Shown in pieces: positions 23,001 to 35,367 of a stretch of 64,000 bases of DNA (the first letter of the stretch is position 1; every line of letters begins with the position of its first letter). The notes below the pieces were generated by a model. That model did no database searches, was not told the DNA's origin, and was given only the letters and a program-made list of their open reading frames with translations. The stretch lies in the NCBI GenBank assembly GCA_964036295.1, contig OZ038462.1, positions 24,005,863 through 24,069,862 on the forward strand. Reading direction: 5' to 3'. Position numbers and translations under genes: made by a program. The DNA comes from Plumapathes pennacea. Taxonomy: Eukaryota > Cnidaria > Anthozoa > Antipatharia > Myriopathidae.

Positions 23001-25567
23001 TTCTAATGAAAAGAAAAAAAGTACCGTTCGCTACTGCGCATAATTTTTGAACGTGGCCTATTACGGCTACATATTTGTTGCTGTCTTCATAAGTAATGTT
23101 TTATTCCATTAAAGTGCACCTAATGCCTCATTTGTCGTTATTTTCACTAAATCTATATTATATTTGAGGAACATCTGCGCTAACATTTTTCGAATTGGGT
23201 CAGTCGTTGATCCACTGTGCCCCGGCAAAGTTTCAAAATTCGCGCCGAAAACGACGCCATTTTGTTTCACGGCCGAGTTCTTGGGAGAATGGGTCGAACA
23301 GCTTTTGTGACATATACCCAGGGATACTGCGCCACACAAACAAAGCGGAAACTATGACGCGCACTAAGTTCTTATTGTTCTGGGTTTCTGGGTGGACGTC
23401 ATCAACTCGCTCGCCCCAGGCTCCTTAAATGCGGTCGTGCAACAGAGGAATAGCGACTTTAGCAGGTCATATAAAATCGAAGACTCTACGGATTCGGGAT
23501 TTTTTTTTTTTTTCGCAAAAGTTCCTCAAATATGATAAAGATTTAGTCAAAATAACGACAAATGAGGCATTAGGTGCACTTTAAACAAAGATTTGTGTTT
23601 ATCATAATTCTGTATAGCTGTCGCCTTTCGACTAAGAGGGGGTTGTGTATTCTGAATTTTCTACACGACAGATGCCGATAAAACAAAGCGCCAGTTCACA
23701 TTTATTGTACAGGCTGCACAGTGAACGACTGCTGCTTTTTTTTCTCTCAAAATCTGTTCAGTTGCTCAAAAATATGAATAACAAAATTGGGAATAGCATG
23801 TGCTTCACTAGTCTACGATTACAAACAAAGTGTCCGACTAATGATTAATCGGGAGATTTATGAATCACTAATCACATCTAAGGAAATTGTAATATTTTAT
23901 GATTGTTTTAAATTTGCAGTTGTTTACGACTACAGTTTGTGCGGCTGTGATGTTCCCTGTTTTCTGGTACACTACAGGACAACTGCGTCTTACTCCAAGT
24001 TTCCTGACTATGGAGTAATAAGTTTTCTCGACAGCAACGGCTACGGCAACATGTGGAACGATGAATACAAAAGGTATGAGCGTCCACCCCGACTCCATAC
24101 GATGTTTTCAATTCCGGGTAAAAAGAGGGGAGGTTTAGTTCGATGTTTGAACTGTCCACTAAACCGCTTCGATTCACATTTTCGAGTGCAAATAAAGGCG
24201 CAAAAGAGTGCAAATATGGGAGCGTTTGCATTTGTCAGGAACCAGGTCAAGTACTAGTATTAGCTTGTCAACTTTCGCAAGCAGAGTTTACAAACGCGTC
24301 AATTTTGTATCCCTTTTGTGCGCGGATAAAAACGTTTGGCCGGCTGATTCGGTCGTCGTGTAATTTACCTGAAGCAGGCTCGAAAACATAAAATCGCCTC
24401 GTACAAATATTCCGTTGTATTGCACTCTTCTTGTGTAATACCCTCTTTAGATTGACGCATACTGATTCATTTTTTTTGTTGTTGTTGTTGAATTTCATAA
24501 TTTAACGTCTTATCGAGAGAAGTCAGGGAAGATAAAGTGTTCACGTTATTGCTGGGGACGGTTACATATTTTTCGTCCCAAGTTTAATAATTTAGATGAA
24601 GAATTCTGGCAGCGAAAAAAACAAATGCCGCCTCCCAAGTGCAGAACGCACTTATCGAGAATTTGACCTAATGTGAGTTCAACTTTTCATTTCTCAGAAC
24701 TAGCTTAATCTTCCTTCAAGTTGGATATCCATCACTCAGCTACCAAATCCTGGAAGAGACGGCAGCATACGACGGGATAGCACTGTTCGGTAACCGCGAT
24801 CATTCCTCCCGCTTCAGTTAGTTCACCGTACGACTTAAGCTAACCAAGATAAAAACTGCTGTTACTAACCATGTGACCGGCTATCGTTTCCTTGAGGAGT
24901 GAGATCCCAAAACATACAATCAGGAATAAAAAAACCCACAAATCTTTGCAGCCTCGTAGGACTCCTACTCACATGATGTGTCAGTCATGTTGGATTAGAA
25001 CGGACCTCGTTATTTGCAACATTGAATCACTTTTAACGCAAAAGAAAATTAAAAAGTAAGACTTCAAGAAATGGACTCAAAAGAAAAAGATCTATTCTTC
25101 TCGGTAATTATTTGCGAAAATAAGTCACGGTGAGGGACACTACGATCTGTATCATAAACGCTGTTTCACCGCAAGACACAAGTGCACGGCGCAATTTTAT
25201 CTTGGCTACTCACAAATCAACTGAATCCAGATTCTCGATCACGTGAAAATAAAAGCTCCATTTTACACGATGCGATCCAGTTCCATACACCCTTCTGTGA
25301 CACTTCAGGCCTAACCCACGATTGTCATACTATTCACAATTAAAGCATTTTCTTAAGCGCCACAACAACTTTCCCGTTGTAAAAGAGACAGTCGTAACTG
25401 CAAATCTGCCTTCGAATCGATTCATTTTGTCATTTTCTCTTGCAGGTGAAATCGGTGGTAACATGGGTTTGTTTCTCGGCTGCAGTTTGCTCACAATCTG
25501 CGAGTTCGTGGATTTCCTCGCGAGCGTTTTCATGTCGAGACGAAGGCGACGAGTGTTAGCTGTTTGA
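20028..25567 (+). CDS. DEG/ENaC (ASIC-like) sodium channel, copy C, intact
   Basis: Join 20028-20930, 21947-22094, 22571-22636, 23920-24073, 24698-24789, 25446-25567; 1485 nt, 494 aa. It has HG at 32-33, TM1 about 45-65, FPAVSIC at 90-96, ectodomain cysteines ([34 protein letters not shown]), [14 protein letters not shown] before and in the pore, and TM2 with a basic tail. Exon 3 is 12 nt longer than in copy B: the B donor site is GA here, so I place the donor six bases further on (AGAGAA|GTACTA), which keeps phase 1. A likely acceptor TTTTACAG precedes the ATG by 16 bases. AATAAA at 25622 lies 55 bases past the stop, the only copy with a near poly(A) signal. Intron 3 carries a TTAA-flanked MITE. 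The closest relative is copy E. The role is by family: a trimeric, ligand- or acid-gated cation channel at the cell surface. Confidence 0.9.
21340..21590. repeat. MITE fragment in intron 1 of copy C
   Basis: It carries the left end of the family seen complete at 35851-36033 (TAGACACGAGTGTTTTACTGG, GGCGTATTTTCCATAT) but no right end. It is followed by a piece matching the GGCGACC / TCTCCAAG boundary block of the arginine-rich ORF repeat. Confidence 0.6.
23113..23580. mobile_element. TTAA-flanked MITE in intron 3 of copy C
   Basis: Inverted termini (AGTGCACCTAATGCCTCATT, continuing through TGTCGTTATTTTCACTAAATCT) are flanked by TTAA on both sides (23109-23112, 23581-23584). TTAA targeting is the mark of piggyBac-type elements. 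The same intron of copy E (near 59680) lacks it. Short ORFs inside are overlapping-frame noise. Confidence 0.85.
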
Positions 25568-26090
25568 TGGCGATGTGCTCCTCACAACGAACACAATTGA
25601 ATCATGGAAAAGTTGACACAGAATAAAACTTGTAAACACAATTGAAATACTCTTGGCTGTCAAAACCCTTCGATTTTAATACACTCAATTTGATCAAATA
25701 TTTCCGCCTGACGTAATGTACAGACAACGCTTTTGACTGGTCTGGTCCCAAAAATTGTCTTTCTTGTCTTTCTTAAAAATGTCATGCACTGTTTGGCTTT
25801 TAATATATGAATTAGTGATCACCCTCAATTATCAGTTTCACGAAACAAGCGAAAGGGCAGACGCATGTACACAACTATAAACCATGACCGACAAATGTCT
25901 TGTTGTTAGGTGTTAAACTGTTAGTAGCAAAGAACTGTTTATTGCAAATAAACGACGCGTTAATTAGAGCTAAAAGATTGATCTTGCTGCACATTTCCCA
26001 ATAATGAATGTTTAATTTTGCTTTAGAAAGTGTAAAAAATTGTTAGCACGCTCTTTATAAGTCACAACATTTCAAGAATATTTAAATAAT
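25568..26090. other. 3' flank of copy C, homologous to flanks of D and E
   Basis: The sequence after the stop (AACGAACACAATTGAATCA, CTTGGCTGTCAAAACCC, TTTGATCAAATATTTCCG) is shared with 44895-45810 and, more diverged, with 61423-62250. It has AATAAA at 25622. It shows that the three loci come from one segmental duplication and acts as the empty-site reference for the SINE at 45265. Confidence 0.75.
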
Positions 26091-26706
26091 AAACTACTTT
26101 GGCTTCGGAAATATGCAAGGATAATTGTCCGAGGATATTATCTGTTCCAAGAAGCGAGCAGTTGCCCGAGAGTGAAGCTCTTGTGACCTTTTGCGACTGC
26201 GCAAAATTATCCATGCCAAACTTAACACTGTGTCAACACAAAGTTACGTTCGGCGATTTCCAACCAACTGATCCTTTATTATGGTTCGTGTTGCCTTGTG
26301 GAAAAGTTTCAGAGGAATACCTGCAAGCAATTAGAAGAAAAATGAATGCAAAGCCTTCCCTGGGTGGTGCAAACAAGAAATCAACTGCGTAACGCCAAGA
26401 ATCTCAGTCCATTATGTCAGCCATCTTGGATTAGATTCCGCTGGTCAGGATCATTGCCGTTTCTCAAAGCCTCGATTTGACCTTGAATCAGTTTTGCATG
26501 TTGCTAAGGGCGCGATCCAATGAGGACGTCAACATGCTGGTTGACTTCCGCTCATTGTCTTGTTAATTGTTAATCACTCATTGGCTTACAGCATTGGCGT
26601 TTGTTCTAAAGCGAAAGCGTTTATCGAAGGCTGAAAGAAGGCAAAAGTTGTCTGATAGTCGTAAAATGTGGGAAGGCATGAGAAAGCTGGACGGATAATA
26701 AAAATG

Positions 26707-26889
26707 AACTGGTGTATCAACTAAGTGTTGATGAGGGTAATGGAACGGCGTCAAAGAGACAATAGCTGACGTTTCGAGCGCTAGCCCTTCGTCATTCGCT
26801 CTGACGAAGGGCTAGCGCTTGAAACGTCAGCTATTGTCCCTTTGACGGCGTTCCATTACCCTCATCAACACTTAGTTGATACACCAGTT
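26707..26889. mobile_element. Near-perfect foldback MITE
   Basis: Arms of about 85 bases start AACTGGTGTATCAACTAAGT and end at GAAGGGCTAGCGC around a short loop (CATTCGCT). They are mirrored with only a few mismatches, so it is young or under conversion. Confidence 0.9.
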
Positions 26890-27053
26890 TGTCTTCCGCC
26901 ACACCGACGCAGTCAACCTAGTTCTCTTAAAAGCTGGTATTACATGGATAATAAAAATGCACTGATTATGTTTCAAGGTATAATCCCCATAGCAAAAGTC
27001 GCTCGGCAGTTCCACAGTCAGACGTTGCTCTTACAGTTGTCAAATGAATATAA

Positions 27054-27405
27054 GGCTACGTTTACACTATACCGGATAGCTTTCCGTAGCGTCGCAAAAA
27101 CGTACCGGATGGGCCTTCCGTTTACATTGAATACGCTGTTTTCGGAGCGATCTTTGCAGATTGGGACGGAGCGCTGTTGCTCCGCTCCGCTTCTGAAAGT
27201 GGTACGGACCGTATCGGATAGGAAAACGCTCCGATTTGCATTAATTGATTGTGACAACAATGTTCCGCACTGGCCTTGTGTTTACACTGTACCGGATAGG
27301 TTTTTCGGCCAAAGTCGCTCCGGACCAATCTTTTCGTGTTTACACTGTACCGGATAGGTTTTCGCAACGGCTCAAAATCCTATCCGGTATAGTGTAAACG
27401 TAGCC
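27054..27405. mobile_element. MITE with GGCTACGTTTACAC termini
   Basis: The ends GGCTACGTTTACACTATACC are mirrored and flanked by TAA on both sides (27051-27053, 27406-27408). Several further TTTACACT.TACCGGATAG units lie inside, in both orientations. PIF/Harbinger-like, by target size. Confidence 0.85.
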
Positions 27406-28113
27406 TAAAGGTCAAGATCACAAACAGTAAGCGAGATTCCAAGCGATTTGAATAATTATGTTAGACGATGCACATTTTACGCAACAACGCTTTGTGTTTA
27501 CTGTGAAACCATGTGTTGCAACTGGTCCCTGCTGAGGTTCATTCTCGCTTGATCAAGAGCTCAAATTTCGGCAAAAGTGTCAAACTTTGGTGTGTTGCGA
27601 CCACAAAAACGGCTGCGAGCAGACTAGGTAGCCCGTTATTGTGTTCAAATATGGGCATTGATTGATTTACTGCAGTAAAGTAAATGCTTTCACCGAAATA
27701 AATGCGTCTCGTGTAAACAACACGAACTTTCTATAACATTTTTAACTTGCTAAAAATAACGCGATGTCATATCCCATACCATATAAGGAAACCTTTGAAA
27801 GTGTGCGCGGCCGAAAGTCTGCAGGGCAAGAGTATCTGTTGCTGGAAAAAACCTTTTGAAGAAGAAATTGGGGGTAGGTTTAGAAATGTAATTTTCGCGG
27901 ATCGCAATTCAGTGTCGATCGGCCGATGAAAACATAGTCTTGGAATACAGCCATTCACGCCGGGCACAGTTAACCTGCCGTTATGAATGAATGTATTTCT
28001 TCTAGAAGCCAGAGGTATTGTCGAAAAGTTAACACGCCACAGCTTACATCTCTGTCATAATTCGATGAGAGTCGATGAAAAAGATGTCGATTAATCACCG
28101 AGAGTACTGTTAA

Positions 28114-29339
28114 CCTCCCTCAACCATGATCCTTCACTCGCTCCAACGCCATTTTCGACTTCACGGGAATTCAGTTTTTCAAGTGTTTGATGACAATCCG
28201 ATTGAATCTCTTACATCAATCAATCATCAAGCTAATCGTTTTCAACTGAATGGTTCTATAATCTTTCTATCCTTTTTTGGTAATTCGTTTTGTGTTTTGT
28301 ACCGAGTTCTTCTACCAAATAATGTTCACCGGTCAACCGGCGGCCAAACAGCCGCGGAGAGGCAGGCCACCAAGAGGCGAAAACATACACCAAAGGGAAG
28401 GAAGGAATCCAGGGGATGGAAAGAACAAGCTCACAGAGAGTTCGCTGGACTCTTATTCCATCAAGCGCCATCTCGGGTCTTAAAGCTGAGACCAGGGGCG
28501 CTGTTGTTGACTGCCTGTATATACATTGCGGCCGTATATACAAGGTCAGAATGGATTTGTGTCTAGTTTCGTGATCTAGCGTGTGGAAATATAAGTGCTT
28601 CTAGTTATTTTGCGATTTCCGTGGTTGTTTCTCTGTGTGAGATGGACCTCGAAATACGTCTGCCAGAAGAACCCACTCAACGCAGAAATTGTGTCATTTA
28701 TCGACAGGACACAGAAACACAGGAAAGTCCTTCGGATGATAAGGTTCAGAAATGGAAATGTATCTTCCAAATCAACCGAGGTTTTGGATGTGATTTCCAA
28801 AGTCGTTTTTGTAGTCCGATCATTGATGTAAAGTTTCGGTTGGAAATGCGCTAATTAGATATTCAGAATCAAACTAAGGCACACCTTTTTGGTTCAGCTC
28901 AAAGTCACCACAGAAATATTTGCTGAAATTCAGGTCCAGTGGTTTAAGATTTATCTTTCAAACTAACCGAGGTTTTTAATGTCACTTCCAAAGTTGTTTT
29001 CACTTTTTTCGACAAAATTGCCACTCGAAATGCGCTAATAAAATATTCATAATCGCGCGTGTGAAATTGTCTAAACCACAACTTTCGATAACGGACACGC
29101 GCAGTGACTCGTTCCCGGGCGTCGGATCGCCTTCACTAGTTGCAGAAAATACAGTGTCTTTGTTGTGCGACGCTTCAGACTCGACGATCGACGACAGATA
29201 AAAATTGTCACGACGACTGCCTACTTTCGTCAGGGAAATCATCCGCTTCCAGTGCAATGAAAATGTACGAAGAGTGTTGACGTCACACGCCACATGTAAA
29301 CAATAATATACACGCGTGAAGGATCATGGTTGAGGGAGG
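28114..29339. mobile_element. 1.2-kb TIR element (level 1 insertion)
   Basis: Terminal inverted repeats CCTCCCTCAACCATGATCCT (about 24 bp) sit at both ends. The unbroken repeat copy at 15660 reads straight across this point. The target duplication is unclear (TTAA on the left, TTGA on the right). The ORFs inside are short; one frame (28277-28483) has an AT-hook-like RRGRPPRG, but no transposase was recognised. Confidence 0.7.
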
Positions 29340-31135
29340 CTCTTTGATCTGGCGTGGTGTAAGCATCCTGCGGTGTCTTTGGAGTTTGTGACGATGTAAA
29401 TGTTTTGAACGGTACACTGAGTTGAACTGAAGATTTAAAATGTACCCAGAAATTTGACGTCGCCGCTTCAAAACAACGTGTGAGATTCGCCTTGAACAAA
29501 GGCAGACAATGCGGGTCCGGAAATGCAAATTGATCAGTCGAATAATGTGAACAGTCACCATCAATGAAAGAGATAGAAATGTTTCTCGTGTGGACTTGTT
29601 TGTTATTCGAGCAAACACTGCATCTGGAGGCTTCCGGAATGAATGAACGCCGTTTCATTTCAAAACCATTGAAGGCTATTTATCTTCACCTGTGATGGAT
29701 TCACTGTCCATGAGAATTAAAGGGGATTGGTCATGAGTTACGCATGCGTATTTTTAATATAACACGGTACGCATATTCAACGGTTAATTCAACTTGTTTT
29801 GTATCTGAACCTCAAAACAGGTTAAAACCGCCCAAAATCAAGCAAAACTTGACGGGTTTACTTTAAAGTTCACTTGCCTTACCTCGCCAGCTTCTGTGAC
29901 GCTCAAATCTAGCCATACTTCGAAATCGCAGATACCCCCTCGCTCTGGCATTGATGGGACTTTTACTTTGGTACTGCCAACAAGGTAGCCTTTGTTTTAA
30001 CGAAATGTTGACTCAATCTTTTCTTCGAAGTCAAGTGCTACACGCAAAGGAAGGAGAAAAAGATTGGTGTGTGTTATACTTTTACCTTGAAAAAAAGAGT
30101 CGATTGCGTGACGAAGTACGTATTTCCCACGGTCGGCACGTCAAATTAATTCATACAGTCTGCCAAGCACGTTCTCAAAATTTAATACTCAAATTTTGAA
30201 GTTGGTCGGCCGTCGTAGTACGGGAAAAAAGGAACACTGGGCTTGAATTCATAGGCAGTACATATACAATTAAATAGGCTTCCTGTGCAATTTGTTTTTA
30301 CTCTGGATTGCATGCACAAGACTCAGGCATGCATGTATAATGAGCTCGAATTGTTTTGTGAACCCGCTCGATAGTGACTAAAAGAACACACGAGTGACCA
30401 CGAATGACTACGAGTCAAAATAAGCTCCTCACGTGACTGTAACGTCATTTTATTGTCATTTTAAATATCACGCACCCATGATAAAGTGTAAAATTTCACT
30501 AGCGTCATTTTAAAAAACAAACACTTTGAAGAAAATGCCAACCACAAGGCATAAAGTACACACAAATATGTCCCTTGCGTGACGAATCACGTGTCAGTGT
30601 CGGCTGTAGACAACGTGACACTACCGGACAGATTTGGCTCTTTTAATTAAGTCGTGGGAATTGCTCACTAAATTCACATGGCATGGGAACCTACATATGA
30701 TTGGCTGATCGCAGAGATAAGGTTGCTGAGATGTCAAAAAAAAAATTGCATTTTTGGTCCTCTTGCCATGGAAGTCCGAATAAAAAAACGGAAAGATTTT
30801 ACTCCAAAAAATTACGACCAACGTAAGACAACGAAAAGACCTAACACTGGAGTGAAGGACGTGGAGGTTGTTACTATCGACGACGTGGAAAGTAAATAGG
30901 GACAACCGGCGGAAGAACAGAATTTCAGTAACTGAACAGAAACGTGCGAAAGGTGCTGCAGTCAGACGCCGAAAGTGATGATTCTGAATCACTACCAAAT
31001 GCTGCACAGCAAAGTCCCGGCAGTCCCGGCAGTCGTTGTATTTAGTAAAATTTTTCAGACTCGGGGACACCCGATAAGCCGACCATAAATAAAATTGATG
31101 TCACAGTCACTCGAGGGACTTACTTTAACTCTTCG

Positions 31136-31251
31136 GGCCAGTTGTTCAAAGTGTGAATAATGGATAAGTGTTAAAACTTAGCCTTATAGTATTAACTGGA
31201 TAAGAATTTCTCCGGTGGATAGCGATATCCACTCTTTGAACAACTGGGCCC
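31136..31251. mobile_element. Small TIR element (level 3, nested)
   Basis: The ends GGGCCAGTTGTTCAAAGTG and the mirrored CACTCTTTGAACAACTGGGCCC enclose about 75 bases. It lies wholly inside the 10-bp-duplication element. Confidence 0.8.
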
Positions 31252-31436
31252 TGGTCGTTTGTAGCCTGTTCTGCAGTGAGTTGGTAATGACGTCACTGTC
31301 ACGCTATGAATACTTTACGCCTTGTGGTCGGCGTTTTCTTCAAAGTTTTTGTTTTACACTTTATGAGCGGGTGATTTTACATTTCATATTTAAATGATAT
31401 TAAAAGGGCGTAACAGTCACATGAGGAGCTTATTTT

Positions 31437-31525
31437 GACTCATGGTCACTCGTGGTCACTCGTAGTCACTCGTGGTCATTCGTGGTCACTCGTGGTCATT
31501 CGTGGTCACTCGTGGTCACTCGTGT
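31437..31525. repeat. 10-bp tandem repeat (GTGGTCACTC) in element terminus
   Basis: About nine units of GTGGTCACTC with small variants (GTAGTCACTC, GTGGTCATTC) lie inside the right terminal inverted repeat of the element at 30370-31543. The left terminus holds only a few units in mirror orientation. Confidence 0.9.
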
Positions 31526-31559
31526 GTTCTTTTAGTCACTATCGAACCCGCTCAAAACA

Positions 31560-32290
31560 ACATGATTTCTCTCAGAATCAAAGCAAAACTTGAACGGTTT
31601 ACTTCAAATTATACAAGGGCTTCAGACCTAGTCATACTTCTAAGGGCTTGTGAACGATTCTCGCTACAATCACCGCATGTCAAATTACAGTATTTGTTAC
31701 AGTTTTAGTCTTGAAAGAAAACATAAGACATCTGACTAAATCATTCAACACTCCAAGTTTAGTTCCGATTGCTCTGAGCGAATACGGTAGCCGAAACTGG
31801 CGACAGAAGCGTATTAAAACAATACTTCGAGGGAAAATGATCAGCATACAGATTTTAATACATTCTTGAAGTGATCGAGTTACAAGATACGGGTAGAATA
31901 TATTTGTCACGGTGATTGTTCGATTTCCACTGGCTAACCTTTGTTGCTTGTCCTTTCTGAATAAGTATCTGAGTTTAACACAAAACAGCGTCTGAAGCTC
32001 CCGATTTGATTTCAAGCGCTGTTCTCTTTGTGGAGTATTTTCTTCGGCCCGAGTTTGCTTCTGAAGCTCCCGACTTGCTTTCAAGCGCTGTTCTTTTTGC
32101 GGAGTCGTTTCTTCGGCACGCTTTTGTTCATGATGCTGTCGGTCATAACAGGATTGTCGCCTTTTCTCGAGACGAATTAGGCGCTGTTAGTCTAGGTAGG
32201 CGCTTGGAGTCCCCAAGTTAGGCAATAATAAGGCGATATTAATGCATTAGCGCCGTGATTATTACCCTCACTTCGCTTCGCTTCGCTCGG
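31560..32290 (-). mobile_element. Arginine-rich ORF repeat, copy 1 (3' part)
   Basis: The reverse-strand ORF at 31680-32084 contains RAEENTPQREQRLKSNREL and, further on, FRKDKQQRL and YPYLVTRSLQECIKICMLI, shared with the ORF at 63223-63735. The N terminus is lost. The right boundary is the CGCTTCGCTCGGGGATTA block seen at all copies. Arginine-rich (R/E)xRR..ETPEQR-type repeats precede the helicase in some animal Helitrons; that link is my inference, and no Rep or helicase motif is present. Confidence 0.5.
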
Positions 32291-33259
32291 GGATTAATTA
32301 ATTCATACATTAACTCATTGTATAAATCGCCGCTGGCTCAAATCACAGCATATTTATCGAATAGACAGCTGGCCAAACCGACGAATTTTAACTCTTGGAA
32401 GAAAAAAAGAAGTCGTCTGACTAAGCGATTAAGTTCCGATTCTGCCGAAAGAAATACACTGGTCAGCTGAAACTGTCGACAAATTGTCTATTGGGTTTAT
32501 TTAAAAGTCACTGGCCCATAGTATAAACAAGTATATTTTCTTCAAGTGATACAGTCAGTAATACCACACACAAGGGTATGGCTAGTATAACTTGCTGTCT
32601 TCAATAATTTCAAAACAAAGAGCAGTCCTCCTGCAACTTGTGAAAATTGTCATTTCCATTGCAGCGGCCGTGACGAGCAAAACATTTCGGCAATTTCACT
32701 TAGAAACGGTGAAATTTGCCTTGGTGACTGCTCAATTTCCACCGACTGAACTTTGCTTTTCGTTCCTCATAATGTACTCAGTTTTAAGACAAACGACGTG
32801 GCGTAATTTGTACTTTGTTGTGCTCGAGCTTCACTTCGCTTCATTCGCCATTCTCAAACTTAAAAACGTTAGTCTCACGTTTTCAACTTGCGAGCTGAGC
32901 TACCGCGCGTCACAGCTCATAACCAAGCACATTTAAGCCGTCGAGAAATAGGTAAGTTTTGATTCATACAATTTTCTGTGCCGACCTTTGAAATACAGAA
33001 TTTTTCAGACTTGATTATTGATTTCCTTTGGATGTCGGTGTGACTCCATGTATTACAAATTTCTTCGGAAAAATAGAGCCATTTTCTTCTGAGTTGTAAG
33101 GCGCCTGTTAGTTTTTAAACGAGGAAAGCTCGAAAAGGTCGAAAGGAAGCAGCATTTGCTCACGTCATATTATTGAGCACCGCCGGGCGTGCACAATAAA
33201 GTTATGGAGCACGCTCTTTGACCAATCAGAACGTGGCTTATATCGTAACTATGTTATAA

Positions 33260-35360
33260 CCGTTTATCGCTTTCATATAGCCTAACATCAAAATTCCAAT
33301 TTTGTGTTCTTCCGGGTTCTTTTTTCTCATTGAAAACATGTGTAAAAGTCACATGCTGCCTATAAATTGCCATTGGTTTCCGTTGTAGATAATCCCGAAA
33401 ACTGCGTTTAAACGAATTGTGAGGGCAGCTGATTGAGAAGGTTGGTAAATTAAAGGTGACACTGGTCGATTGCAACGACACGATGTTGCGCTAAAAATTG
33501 TTCAGGTGTAACACCCCATTGCGAACGATTTTTGGCGATATTTTCTGTGCTGCAACGTGTTGCAAGTTGTTTAAATCGCCTTAGAAACTTGCAACAAAGA
33601 TCCTGATGATGCAGTGGTCGACGGCTTCTACGACACTAAATGTACGCTTATTTCCACGTTTATTTTCTCCTTTTCTGAGCATTGGCGACAATTTCGCTGC
33701 ATTTTTGCAATATCTTTAAGAAACATATTGCGATTCTTTCTCCGTTTCTATTAGCGACCAGAATAATAGTCAACAATGGAGTGAGATCCTATTGACAAGA
33801 TGTTTATGATTGTATTATGTGATTTGCAAATTTAAAACAGGGATTTTACGCGTTTGTGTATACACCCAGCAGTGTCATGGCATTATGTCACTAACGAATC
33901 AATGCAAACACGTCTAGATAAATTGATTCAACCAACGACTTTCCCATTTCTCTAAACGACTTGCGATCTTTGAGGAGGCGGAGCTCTCCTAATAATTATG
34001 AAAACACACTTACATTTTGGCTTGTTTATCACGCATTGTAGCTCAAGCATCTTTTGGTGAACTTCTAAAAAAATATTTCTTAACACAATGCGTGTGTTTG
34101 CGGCAACTGAATTTCAATTGCGTCTATGTATATTTAAGAAATATAAAACGCTTGCCGTGTTTACATTAGTCTGCGTGCAGGCTCTCCGATTGGTTCCGTG
34201 GACGCGCGGGGCCTTCTCCTCATATCGTGAGGACATCGATGGCATCATTTCAATCCCACTTTTGCACGGCTGTTCGTGCATTTTCCCGTGTCTATGTAAT
34301 AACTAGACTGGCGTTGCCAGTGAGCTCGCGGCGTGAGTTGGGTCGAGACCAGAATATACTAAAATGGAAAGTAGGGACAAGAGCGGAACTCCCAAGAGAG
34401 ACTTCCAGTTTCTCACCAGAAAAATATCACACAGTGTAGAGAACTTGGCTTTTGACACCTTGCTCAAATGAAACCTGATAAACTATAAATTATCATTACA
34501 ATGCTCATACACTTGCTTGTTAAAGGTTGAGCAGCAGGAAAAGCTGAGTAATGCTTGACTTGTCTTTTTATGTACAATGGATTTTGACAGTTTGACTTCG
34601 AACACTTATTTCTAATCAGAGGCCACGATTAATCCAGCCTTTGCTTCAATGCTTATCTGTTTTTTCTAACTGAATTCCTAATTGAAAGCGAGGAATGTAA
34701 CACGAGAGTTGTTTACAATATTATTGCGGTTTTGTTCACAGCGTGTTCAGTCATTTGTGACTGCAAACTCAATGCTTACGACTATTTCGGTGTATTTTTC
34801 ATTTCTAGTATACAATCAGTTGCGAAACAAAGGCTACGTGATCGAATGAATGAAACATTTCAACAGGCAATTTACGATAAGCAGAAGCATTTTATGAGGC
34901 AACAGACGTCATGTACAGTGTAAAGCATAGATCGTCATTGTTTTACGGCTAAAGCTCATCGTTTTCGTTTTTGGCCTGGTATCTTCCCAGAAGTATTTCG
35001 TGTTGCGACAAAGTTTCGTTGGGACTAAATAAATAGCGCGGTGACAAAGTTATTTGCAATCCCATAGCGGTATCCATCAAGTAATCGTATCCATCAAATT
35101 TCCGCGGTGAACTCCCTAAAATCCAGTTTATCCGTACATGTTCCACAGAGCCAAAAGGTGTTAAGTTTGGATGGGATGCAGTTAACTTTCACACACAAGT
35201 AACGATCAATTTAATAGCCCACATCTCAAGTTGTTCGCAAAGTCAATTTACGTCATCGCATGTCATGTGACAATGCGAACCAATCACCGTGTGCTGATTC
35301 TCGACCCACAAAAATAAAACGGAAATAAAAAAAGAAGAATTTGCAGCGGCCGCGAGCAAA
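33260..35360. other. Intergenic stretch, no gene recognised
   Basis: It holds a degenerate copy of the 1-216 repeat core near 33450-33560 (GATGTTGCGCTAAAAATTG, GGTGTAACACC) and a segment near 34220 resembling the middle of the 35851 MITE (GAGGACATCGATGGCATCATT). The short ORFs have no family resemblance I can name. Confidence 0.5.
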
Positions 35361-35367
35361 AAGAAAA

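Larger units (their letters stand above)
30370..31543. mobile_element. Mutator-like element with 10-bp target duplication (level 2)
   Basis: The termini GATAGTGACTAAAAGAACAC are inverted and identical for over 30 bases. The flanks are an exact 10-bp duplication GAACCCGCTC (30360-30369, 31544-31553). The related repeat at 63024 has one diverged copy (GAACGCGCTC), i.e. an empty site. The right terminal repeat is enlarged by tandem 10-bp units. A 9-11 bp duplication is typical of Mutator-like elements. Internal ORFs are short and unrecognised. Confidence 0.8.
29721..32932. mobile_element. 3.2-kb TTAA-flanked element (level 1 insertion)
   Basis: TTAA stands at both junctions (29717-29720 and 32933-32936), and the unbroken copy has a single GAATTAAGCCG at 16153. 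The ends are weakly inverted (TTGGTCATGAG on the left, mirror of CTCATAACCAA on the right). This resembles piggyBac-type insertion. It carries a copy of the arginine-rich ORF repeat and the element at 30370-31543; no piggyBac transposase seen. Confidence 0.65.
28035..33190. repeat. Dispersed repeat, copy split by nested insertions
   Basis: The pieces 28035-28113, 29341-29720 and 32937-33190 line up with the unbroken copy at 15660-16400. The first gap is an element with CCTCCCTCAACC termini; the second is a TTAA-flanked 3.2-kb element that itself holds further insertions. Confidence 0.75.

Noticed and set aside
26099-26392. 97-codon ORF
   Set aside because: It lacks an ATG at its start and shows no family resemblance; it is probably chance.
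28126-28566. 146-codon ORF in the 28.1-29.3 kb element
   Set aside because: It starts inside the terminal inverted repeat and has no domain; the AT-hook-like motif is in a different frame and too short to trust.
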